A DNA stretch of 5,150 nucleotides, from assembly GCA_905236535.1 (NCBI GenBank), contig CAJOQN010000019.1, forward strand, positions 1 to 5,150, written 5' to 3'. The notes beneath the pieces were generated by a model, which made no database searches, was not told the origin of the DNA, and was given only the letters and a program-made list of their open reading frames with translations. Positions 1-4,966 of the stretch are shown here, piece after piece. A program made the translations under genes and the position numbers. Every line of letters begins with the position of its first letter. Position 1 is the first letter of the stretch. The DNA comes from an uncultured Bacilli bacterium. GTDB taxonomy: Bacteria; Bacillota_I; Bacilli_A; RFN20; CAG-826.

Positions 1-121
1 CACCGACAGAAGGATTCTTTTCTAAAATAATCGCGTGCATCCCATGTTGTTCAGCATATATTCCAGCGCTCAAACCCGAGATTCCCGCGCCGATGATAAT
101 AACATTTCTAATCGAGTTCAT
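1..121 (-). CDS. FAD-dependent oxidoreductase, N-terminal fragment (phytoene desaturase-like)
   Basis: This is the first 40 codons of a gene that runs off the left edge; the ATG is at 119-121. The visible peptide starts MNSIRNVIIIGAGISGLSAG and ends in LEKNPSVG. Seen: a beta strand (NVIII), the dinucleotide-binding loop GAGISG at about residues 11-16, a helix rich in small residues, and an acidic end of the second strand (LEK, about 34-36). This is the Rossmann ADP-binding fold of FAD enzymes, with the Glu expected to hold the ribose of FAD. The wording GAGISGLSAGIYA...LEKNPSVG resembles the amine oxidase/phytoene desaturase-like group, but 40 residues cannot fix the substrate; thioredoxin reductase-like enzymes are a less likely alternative. 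No Shine-Dalgarno sequence precedes the ATG, and a -10-like box lies only 7 bases upstream. The gene is separated from the phosphatase gene behind it by a terminator. Confidence 0.8.
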   Translation of the reverse strand, partial: MNSIRNVIIIGAGISGLSAGIYAEQHGMHAIILEKNPSVG

Positions 122-128
122 GGGTTTT

Positions 129-137
129 ATTGTACCA
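129..137 (-). promoter_or_regulatory. Extended -10 promoter for the oxidoreductase gene, almost touching its ATG
   Basis: On the minus strand TGG is followed directly by TACAAT (129-134), which fits the TGnTATAAT extended -10 pattern. Only seven bases (AAAACCC) separate it from the ATG. Transcription starting at the usual distance would begin at or within a base or two of the start codon, giving a leaderless mRNA. No good -35 box is present at 16-18 bases, which extended -10 promoters tolerate. The assignment is by eye. Confidence 0.5.
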
Positions 138-181
138 ATATATTCAAATATCTCTATCTACTTATCAAAAATTCAATTCTA

Positions 182-220
182 TTAAATAAAATGGAGCTCT
201 ACCAATAGTAGAATCTCCAT
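182..220 (-). terminator. Rho-independent terminator of the phosphatase gene
   Basis: Read on the minus strand, ATGGAG, a single bulged A, then TTCTAC pair with GTAGAG and CTCCAT across the five-base loop TATTG. That gives a stem of 12 pairs with one T-G wobble, followed by TTTTATTT. It lies about 60 bases past the stop codon of the phosphatase gene and before the promoter of the oxidoreductase gene, so the two minus-strand genes are separate transcription units. The plus-strand reading also folds but has a poorer T-tract. The other bases between 122 and 281 are AT-rich and show no gene. Confidence 0.75.
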
Positions 221-281
221 ATTTTCTTGCAATTTTTGGATAAAAACCCGTTATTTTTACGTTTTTTTAAGAAAATTATAA

Positions 282-1049
282 TTATTCTAGATATAGTGCT
301 TTTAATCGCTCAAGATCCACTTTTAATATGTCTTTAAGGTAATTAAGCGTCCCGCCATAATGCTCATTCATCATCCTGATTGCATTATCAAGATATTCCT
401 CTTTGACCGCGAAGACGTCTTTTAAAGATTGTTGATAAGTCTCGTTATAAAAAGGCTTGTCTTTAACTTTTTCAATGAGGTGCTCCACTCTTCCTTGCAT
501 CATTAAATTGGAATATAGATAATCCTCTCTCGCTTCTTTTTCACTGACCCCTAATCCTATTTCAATAAGATAAGCGGCCACTCCAGTTCGATCCTTTCCT
601 TGAGAGCAATGAAAATAAACTCTCTTATCATCTTGTAGAAGGATATTAAATAATTCCCGATAGGCGTTTTGGGATTGTTTAGAGGTGATGAGGATATCAT
701 AGGTATAAAGAAGATGGTCGTGTCCGGAGACTCCTTCATCGATGAACCATAATAAATTGCCATCTTCTCCTTTAAGTTTTCTATCTTGTTTATCCTCAAA
801 GGAGGGAAGAATATGATAATTCACTCCTTCGAGATAATAATCAGGAGAAGTGAGACATTCATCGTGGTTTCGGAAGTCAATGACATCCGTTAGATTAAAA
901 GATTTTATAATTTTTATATCTTCATCGCTTCTTACTTTTAAAGTCGGACCGCGATAGATATGACCATATTTAATCCGCCTTCCATCTTGAGTTATCATTC
1001 CTCCGATATCGCGGATATTCTTTTGCTTGGTTAATTCATAATGTTTCAT
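282..1049 (-). CDS. Protein tyrosine phosphatase (tyrosine/serine phosphatase, Y_phosphatase3-like)
   Basis: This 255-residue cytoplasmic phosphatase has no signal peptide or membrane segment. It carries the cysteine phosphatase loop HCSQGKDRTG at residues 147-156: Cys148 would be the nucleophile and Arg154 the phosphate-binding arginine (CX5R). Near the N-terminus NIRDIGG (11-17) matches the N-x-R-D-x-G-G signature of this family, and DFR (58-60) is the usual strand before the insert. The C-terminal YGGTLNYLKDIL segment (231-242) is also typical. Length is normal for the family, which includes MptpB/LipA-type enzymes; these hydrolyse phosphotyrosine, sometimes phosphoserine/threonine or phosphoinositides, and the true substrate here is not visible. 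The ATG at 1049 is chosen because the signature begins ten residues later. No Shine-Dalgarno sequence is evident. It is transcribed divergently from the ATP-grasp gene and ends in its own terminator. Confidence 0.88.
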   Translation of the reverse strand: MKHYELTKQKNIRDIGGMITQDGRRIKYGHIYRGPTLKVRSDEDIKIIKSFNLTDVIDFRNHDECLTSPDYYLEGVNYHILPSFEDKQDRKLKGEDGNLLWFIDEGVSGHDHLLYTYDILITSKQSQNAYRELFNILLQDDKRVYFHCSQGKDRTGVAAYLIEIGLGVSEKEAREDYLYSNLMMQGRVEHLIEKVKDKPFYNETYQQSLKDVFAVKEEYLDNAIRMMNEHYGGTLNYLKDILKVDLERLKALYLE

Positions 1050-1069
1050 ACATTATAAAGATACTCAAA

Positions 1070-1097
1070 ATAATACTTTTTTAAAATATTTTTACAA
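1070..1097 (-). promoter_or_regulatory. Probable promoter of the phosphatase gene
   Basis: On the minus strand a TTGTAA -35 box (1092-1097) is followed after 16 bases by TATTAT (1070-1075). The -10 box ends 20 bases before the ATG, so the leader would be about 14 bases and contains no Shine-Dalgarno sequence. A perfect TATAAT at 1052-1057 is only two bases from the ATG and would start RNA inside the gene, so it is less likely to be the functional box. Confidence 0.45.
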
Positions 1098-1102
1098 AAA
1101 TT

Positions 1103-1139
1103 GATAAATTAATTAGTGATGTGGATAAAAGGCGATAAA
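1103..1139 (+). repeat. Three phased GATAAA direct repeats between divergent promoters
   Basis: GATAAA occurs at 1103-1108, 1124-1129 and 1134-1139. The starts are 21 and 10 bases apart, that is, close to two turns and one turn of the helix. All three lie between the divergent promoters of the phosphatase and ATP-grasp genes. They could be binding sites for a shared regulator, but the word is AT-rich and could recur by chance in this composition. Confidence 0.25.
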
Positions 1140-1147
1140 TAAAATAA

Positions 1148-1175
1148 TTTACATGTCACGAAAGATTAATATAAT
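1148..1175 (+). promoter_or_regulatory. Sigma-A type promoter of the ATP-grasp gene, adjacent to its ATG
   Basis: TTTACA (1148-1153), a 16-base spacer and a perfect TATAAT (1170-1175) make a good vegetative promoter. The ATG follows only nine bases after the -10 box. Transcription would start at about 1182, leaving a leader of roughly 0-3 bases and no room for a Shine-Dalgarno sequence. Confidence 0.65.
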
Positions 1176-1184
1176 TTAATCAAT

Positions 1185-2375
1185 ATGAATTTTATCTTTA
1201 TCTCTCCTAACTTCCCAAAAATCTATTCCCACTTCATCAAGTCTCTCAATGACCGTGGAGTGAATGTTTTCGGAATTGGAGATGAACCATATTGGGCTTT
1301 AAATGATGAGCTTAAAGCTAATCTTAGAGAATATGTCTGCTGCAAAGATTTAGGCAATCTCCAATGGATGAAAGACACCGTGAGATATCTTAAAGCCAAA
1401 TATGGGGAAATCGACTTCTTAGAATCCAATAATGAATATTGGCTCATCTCTGATGCCTTATTAAGAGAGGACATCAATGTCCTCAATGGTCAAAGACCAT
1501 CCGATATGGATAAGATTAAATTTAAGAGCAAGATGAAGGAACACTTCAATGAAGCAGGAGTGAAGACTGCGAGATACACTCTTAGTAATAATTTAGAAGA
1601 ATTAAAAGAATTCGCTTCCAAGGTTGGTTATCCCCTTTTTGCGAAACCTGATGATGGGGTCGGAGCTTCCCATACTTATAAGATTAATAATCTCGAAGAG
1701 CTTATCAATTATTGTAACACTCCAAAAGGAGGGAGTTACATCATCGAGGAATATATCGATGGAGATCTCATCTCCTTTGATGGAATCTGCGATGATGAAT
1801 CGAATGTCGTCTTAGCCTTCAATGAATTCTTCCCCATCCCGATCGCGGAAAGTGTCAATCTCAATAAAGATTTATATTATTATGCGAACACTGAGATGCC
1901 TGAAGACTTCTATCAATTAGGAAGAAGAGTTGTTAAAGCCTTTGGGATTAAGAAAAGATGCTTCCATATCGAATTCTTTAGATTAAAGATAGACAAAGAA
2001 GGATTAGGTCACAAAGGAGATATCATCGGACTCGAAGTCAATATGCGTTCCCCTGGAGGGAACACTCCTGACTTATTATCTCTCGCATTAAATGGTTCAT
2101 ATTATGATGTCTATGCGGATGTCATCGTCTTCAATCATAGTGATCCTTCAATCTATCAAGATCGATATATCTCCATCTCTGTCAATCTTAAGAATGAATA
2201 TCATTATATTCATCATCAAGACGAAATATATCAGAGATATGGTAATCATATCAAAGAACATAATTATTACTCCAAAGATTTTAGAAATGCGATGGGTGAT
2301 GAATTCTACTTCGCGACCTTCAAAACCATTGAAGAGGCCTTAGAGTTCAAAGACTTCGTTCTAGCTAAAGAATAA
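1185..2375 (+). CDS. ATP-grasp domain ligase, substrate unknown
   Basis: This 396-residue cytoplasmic enzyme has the ATP-grasp fold of carboxylate-amine ligases, which make an acyl phosphate with ATP and join it to an amine or other nucleophile. The N-terminal 110 residues form a pre-ATP-grasp Rossmann-like part (FIFISPNFP at 3-11). The ATP-grasp part shows the lysine strand YPLFAKPDDGVGAS (149-162, Lys154), the adenine-region IIEEYIDGDLISFDG (186-200), FHIEFF (260-265, Glu263) and the metal-binding GLEVNMRSPGG (282-292, with Glu284 and Asn286). The core set of residues is present, so it should be active. The last 60 residues are rich in His and Tyr. Length is usual for stand-alone members such as amino-acid ligases and BL00235-like proteins; biotin carboxylase and carbamoyl phosphate synthase are only distant relatives. 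No neighbour indicates the substrate. It has its own promoter and a terminator overlapping its stop codon. Confidence 0.85.
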   Translation: MNFIFISPNFPKIYSHFIKSLNDRGVNVFGIGDEPYWALNDELKANLREYVCCKDLGNLQWMKDTVRYLKAKYGEIDFLESNNEYWLISDALLREDINVLNGQRPSDMDKIKFKSKMKEHFNEAGVKTARYTLSNNLEELKEFASKVGYPLFAKPDDGVGASHTYKINNLEELINYCNTPKGGSYIIEEYIDGDLISFDGICDDESNVVLAFNEFFPIPIAESVNLNKDLYYYANTEMPEDFYQLGRRVVKAFGIKKRCFHIEFFRLKIDKEGLGHKGDIIGLEVNMRSPGGNTPDLLSLALNGSYYDVYADVIVFNHSDPSIYQDRYISISVNLKNEYHYIHHQDEIYQRYGNHIKEHNYYSKDFRNAMGDEFYFATFKTIEEALEFKDFVLAKE

Positions 2376-2401
2376 AAGTGTGGTTTAATACCACACTTTT
2401 A
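2373..2401. terminator. Bidirectional terminator between convergent genes
   Basis: AAAAGTGTGGT (2374-2384) pairs perfectly with ACCACACTTTT (2390-2400) around a five-base loop, and one more T-A pair closes the base (2373 with 2401). The A-run on one arm and T-run on the other make it work in both directions. The left arm includes the TAA stop of the ATP-grasp gene, and the TAA of the convergent exported-protein gene is only seven bases beyond the right edge. One 29-base element thus serves both genes. Confidence 0.85.
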
Positions 2402-2408
2402 AGTTGTA

Positions 2409-3860
2409 TTATAGTTCCACGATGTTGATTCCGTAAAGTTGGACCATATAGCCAGGGTTTGCTTTATTGCTTTCACCACTACCATAGATGCCTTCGACGG
2501 TGATAAAGTTAACTCCTTGATGGATATGACCACCACTGACGCTATAAGCGTCGTGACCATTTTCCCAAGGGGTACCATTATTGGTTCCTTTAACCGTGGT
2601 TTTGGTTTCGTTTAAGAATAAATTAGCAATATTATCGCTTCCAGCCCATCTATTATTCCAAGACATATCGAAGCCATAACTGGCAATATCAAAGTCGGAA
2701 TCGCTGAAAAAGACAAAACAAACTTGTCTGGTCTTTGTGTTATCAAATTTAACTTTTGGATCACAGTTTTGACCTCCATCACTAGTGATGACCGGATCAT
2801 CAATCCATGGACCAATGCCTCGATAGGCATTATCTTCATTAACTGCAAATGAGGTTTTATAAGAGGCTAAAGAAGCAATCTTCACAAAGCGAAGATAAGC
2901 CATTGCGTCATTAGCGTCCCATTTAAGTTCGTCTAAGACACAGGCATAAGTTTCATCTAATTGATAAGCGGATAGATGAACTTTATGATTTCCCTTGGAA
3001 GTAGTTATTCTTAAATCACCCGCGTCACTAAATGCTTCGACCGCACTATTTCTTAGATAAACGTGTAAGCAAACATCTTGAGCGTCGCTTAAAGATGGGG
3101 CATATGAAGTTAAGTTGAAGTAAGCTTCTAACTTATTAGAAGCAAAATATTCAACCTTCTCACATGGAATGGTGAGTGCATCATCTCCAACGGTTAATTC
3201 ACTCGCTAAGATTTGTTTATTAGCGTAACTAGCGTCAGTTTGACCGTAGAAGGTAAGATATGTATTGCCATCAACTTGCTTTAAGGTGGTGAAATAATCA
3301 TTCACCGTGGTAAAAGCGTTGATAAGCGCGGTGTTAGAAGGTGTTAAAGCAGTTTCACAACCATAGGTAAGGACTAAAGAGGTGATTTCACTATCAGCCT
3401 GAGCCACTACTCTCCAATAATTACCATAAAGTGAGACATTCGAGCCACTCACTAAGTCTGTGACATAATATGAAGTTCCAAGTTCAGCTTCAATGCTCGA
3501 ATAGACTTTTAAAGAGCCACTAAAGGTCGCATTGATCGACACCAAAGAGTTAGATGCTTCTTGTTTATAAAGAAGTCCACCTTCTTTTAAAGAAAGATAT
3601 CCATCCGCTAAATATTTAGCGTTTGAATAGACGATGGTTTGATCTTGCTTGTTGGCAATCTCTAAAACCATGGAACCGGATTGATATTCATTATCACTAG
3701 ATTCAAATGGGGAATTAGAAGAATTGAGCTCCAGAGTGTAATTTGTTTGTTCCGCCATAACGTTAAAGAGTTTCATTTCAGTATTTGAAAGAGCGAAAGC
3801 AATAACGCCGAAAAGACCAGCGGATAAAGTTGCAAAAACAACAATTTTCTTTTTCTGCAT
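2409..3860 (-). CDS. Exported protein of unknown function with signal peptide
   Basis: I do not recognise a named family. The 483-residue product begins MQKKKIVVFATLSAGLFGVI: a lysine-rich start and a hydrophobic core to about residue 24. Signal peptidase could cut after VMA (about residue 36) or, less likely, after AFA (23). There is no lipobox cysteine, LPxTG motif or C-terminal membrane anchor, so it is probably released or held non-covalently. The mature part is rich in Ser, Thr, Asn, Tyr and Val in alternating strands, as in beta-sandwich surface or carbohydrate-binding domains; a first domain seems to end near LVLTYGC (about 160-166). The last third has several Trp and a His/Gly-rich stretch (SGGHIHQG). 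Six cysteines are spaced through it and could form disulfides outside the cell. The start at 3860 is chosen over an in-frame ATG 13 codons upstream because a strong Shine-Dalgarno sequence and the signal peptide both fit 3860. It has its own promoter and terminator. Confidence 0.8.
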   Translation of the reverse strand: MQKKKIVVFATLSAGLFGVIAFALSNTEMKLFNVMAEQTNYTLELNSSNSPFESSDNEYQSGSMVLEIANKQDQTIVYSNAKYLADGYLSLKEGGLLYKQEASNSLVSINATFSGSLKVYSSIEAELGTSYYVTDLVSGSNVSLYGNYWRVVAQADSEITSLVLTYGCETALTPSNTALINAFTTVNDYFTTLKQVDGNTYLTFYGQTDASYANKQILASELTVGDDALTIPCEKVEYFASNKLEAYFNLTSYAPSLSDAQDVCLHVYLRNSAVEAFSDAGDLRITTSKGNHKVHLSAYQLDETYACVLDELKWDANDAMAYLRFVKIASLASYKTSFAVNEDNAYRGIGPWIDDPVITSDGGQNCDPKVKFDNTKTRQVCFVFFSDSDFDIASYGFDMSWNNRWAGSDNIANLFLNETKTTVKGTNNGTPWENGHDAYSVSGGHIHQGVNFITVEGIYGSGESNKANPGYMVQLYGINIVEL

Positions 3861-3866
3861 ATTGTT

Positions 3867-3873
3867 CTCCTTT
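3867..3873 (-). promoter_or_regulatory. Strong ribosome binding site of the exported-protein gene
   Basis: The minus strand reads AAAGGAG, then six bases, then ATG at 3860. This is a near-ideal Shine-Dalgarno sequence and spacing, and it decides the start codon against the in-frame ATG at 3899. It also shows that this organism uses Shine-Dalgarno initiation even though other genes here lack it. Confidence 0.85.
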
Positions 3874-3889
3874 GATAAAAAGCACCATA

Positions 3890-3918
3890 AAGTTAACACC
3901 GATATTTAGGAGTGTCAA
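3890..3918 (-). promoter_or_regulatory. Promoter of the exported-protein gene
   Basis: A perfect TTGACA -35 box (3913-3918) is followed after 17 bases by TAACTT (3890-3895), preceded by TGT, an extended -10 element. The -10 hexamer is weak in itself. RNA would start at about 3883 and carry a leader of about 22 bases containing the Shine-Dalgarno sequence. Confidence 0.55.
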
Positions 3919-3949
3919 ATGCCATTTTGGCCATAAAAGTCCCACTTTT
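3919..3949. promoter_or_regulatory. Two inverted repeats just upstream of the -35 box (possible operators)
   Basis: GCCA-TTT-TGGC (3921-3931) abuts the -35 box of the exported-protein promoter; its symmetry extends outward by two bases if one base is bulged. AAAAGT-CCC-ACTTTT (3935-3949) follows directly upstream. Their placement suits a regulator of this gene. Both arms are short, so binding is a guess. The remainder of the gap (3950-4000) is almost pure A/T without other visible structure. Confidence 0.3.
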
Positions 3950-4000
3950 TTAAATAATTTGACATTATCAAAACAAATTAAAAATGAAAAAATTTTCAAA

Positions 4001-4036
4001 AAAATTATAAAAAAGAATGCCTTAACGACATTCCTC
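4001..4036 (-). terminator. Rho-independent terminator overlapping the hydrolase stop codon
   Basis: On the minus strand GAATGTC pairs with GGCATTC (one T-G wobble) around the loop GTTAA, whose last three bases are the TAA stop of the hydrolase gene. The stem can extend three more pairs using G-T wobbles. A T-rich tract (TTTTTTATAATTTT) follows. It separates the hydrolase from the exported-protein gene downstream on the same strand. Confidence 0.8.
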
Positions 4037-4864
4037 GATGAATTTCATCATTTCTTGATTTATGTATTTTGATGCTTCTAAATGTGGCCTGATGACATTA
4101 TGGACATGATCGACCCCTTTCGTGTCGGTCTTTAAATCGATGAATTGATATTTGAGATTCGTATCCTTCATCTCTTTATTTAATAATAAAGGTTCGTTTC
4201 TTAAAAAATCTTTTTTGCAAGTTGAGACGAATAAAGGGATGTTTAAAGAAGGAAGATGCTCTCTTGGAGAGATGAGTTTCATCTTCTCATCATCATCAAT
4301 CGAGGGACCATATAATCTTCTTCTTCCTTTTTTGGTCATATTCTTTCTTCCAGCGTTATAGACATCATAAACGGGAGAATTCACTAATAGACATATAATG
4401 TCTTCCTTAGGGAAATCATATCCTAGTTGTCTTTGATATTGTTTATCAGATAAGGCTTCGGCAATCGTTAAAGCAAGATGTCCGCCTGCACTATCACCGG
4501 TGAGGACAAAACTATCATTTGATATTCCTAATTCCTCTTTATGATTAAATATATATTTGAGACAGGCTGCGCAGTCATCGATTAATTCTTTGCTCTCTTT
4601 GTTCCCGTCGTTAACGACATAATCAATAGTGATAGCATCATATCCCTCTTTAGCGAATTCTAAAACAAAGGGATAATTTTCTTTTCTACTTCCAAAAATA
4701 TATGAACCACCATGGATATCGATAAGGCAGATATTCTTTTTCCTTTCTTCCATTCCAAAATATAAATCAAATTTATGAGCGTCTAAACCATCATCAATAT
4801 ATGGAATATCCACTTTTTCTTTGACGATATCATGGGGAGGAAAATGAGAATAAAACTTCGGCAA
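4022..4864 (-). CDS. Alpha/beta hydrolase (esterase/lipase type), probably 5'-truncated by an insertion sequence
   Basis: The 280-residue product is a serine hydrolase of the alpha/beta-hydrolase fold-3/BD-FAE kind, expected to cleave carboxylic esters. Seen: the oxyanion motif HGGSYIFGS (51-59), the nucleophile elbow GDSAGG (123-128, Ser125), the likely acid Asp219 in CKKDFLR, and the catalytic His at 253 or 255 (VDHVHN). All catalytic parts are therefore present. No signal peptide is visible. The start is doubtful: the only candidate near the N-terminus is TTG at 4864, with no Shine-Dalgarno sequence. The frame stays open upstream of it (RIHDKN) as far as position 4885, where the GTAA end of the neighbouring insertion sequence begins, and meets TAA at 4895-4897 inside that element. 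The natural N-terminus and promoter have probably been displaced. Whether it is still expressed from TTG, or from an outward promoter of the element, cannot be told. Its terminator overlaps the stop codon. Confidence 0.82.
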   Translation of the reverse strand: MPKFYSHFPPHDIVKEKVDIPYIDDGLDAHKFDLYFGMEERKKNICLIDIHGGSYIFGSRKENYPFVLEFAKEGYDAITIDYVVNDGNKESKELIDDCAACLKYIFNHKEELGISNDSFVLTGDSAGGHLALTIAEALSDKQYQRQLGYDFPKEDIICLLVNSPVYDVYNAGRKNMTKKGRRRLYGPSIDDDEKMKLISPREHLPSLNIPLFVSTCKKDFLRNEPLLLNKEMKDTNLKYQFIDLKTDTKGVDHVHNVIRPHLEASKYINQEMMKFIEECR

Positions 4865-4898
4865 GTTTTTATCATGAATTCTCTGTAAACGTCGTTAA

Positions 4899-4928
4899 TT
4901 AACACCCTTTCACCATTTTTTGAATAAT
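4899..4928 (+). promoter_or_regulatory. Possible promoter of the insertion-sequence gene
   Basis: TTAACA (4899-4904) and AATAAT (4923-4928), each one mismatch from consensus, are spaced by 18 bases. Transcription would begin near 4935, inside the left arm of the hairpin described next, giving a leader of about 32 bases. Confidence 0.4.
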
Positions 4929-4931
4929 TGT

Positions 4932-4958
4932 ATGCTCCAATCATTACGAAAGGAGCAT
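4932..4958 (+). promoter_or_regulatory. Hairpin that sequesters the Shine-Dalgarno sequence of the insertion-sequence gene
   Basis: ATGCTCC (4932-4938) and GGAGCAT (4952-4958) are a perfect seven-base inverted repeat around a 13-base loop. The Shine-Dalgarno sequence AAAGGAG (4949-4955) overlaps the right arm, so pairing would hide it from the ribosome; ATG follows 11 bases after it. An alternative reading is a terminator, since TTATTTTT follows the stem, but a terminator directly before this start codon would also act to limit read-through into the gene. Confidence 0.55.
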
Positions 4959-4966
4959 TTATTTTT

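Noticed and set aside
1052..1057. Perfect TATAAT on the minus strand just before the phosphatase ATG
   Set aside because: Only two bases separate it from ATG, so RNA would start inside the gene and lose the start codon; the TTGTAA-16-TATTAT pair upstream is better placed.
1223..1486. Open frames on the opposite strand or other frames inside the ATP-grasp gene, and similar ones inside the phosphatase, exported-protein and hydrolase genes
   Set aside because: They have no recognisable domains or ribosome binding sites and lie wholly within well-supported genes, so they are shadows.
3861..3899. In-frame ATG 13 codons upstream of the exported-protein start (peptide MLTLWCFLSKENN)
   Set aside because: It would bury the signal peptide behind an extra segment, has no Shine-Dalgarno sequence and overlaps the likely -10 box; the AAAGGAG before 3860 fixes the start there.
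3935..3949. AAAAGT-CCC-ACTTTT resembles the outer arms of the terminator at 2374-2400
   Set aside because: The shared part is only AAAAGT/ACTTTT in AT-rich DNA; the inner stem differs, so a repeat family is not supported.
4022..4029. The word GTCGTTAA occurs both at the hydrolase end (minus strand) and at the IS terminus (4891-4898), suggesting a second IS end
   Set aside because: The match stops at eight bases, lacks the GTAAAC start, and at the hydrolase it is fully explained by a coding end plus terminator stem.
3830..4072. Plus-strand open frame of about 80 codons across the gap between the exported-protein and hydrolase genes
   Set aside because: It overlaps two supported minus-strand genes, a promoter and a terminator, and its product is low-complexity without a ribosome binding site.
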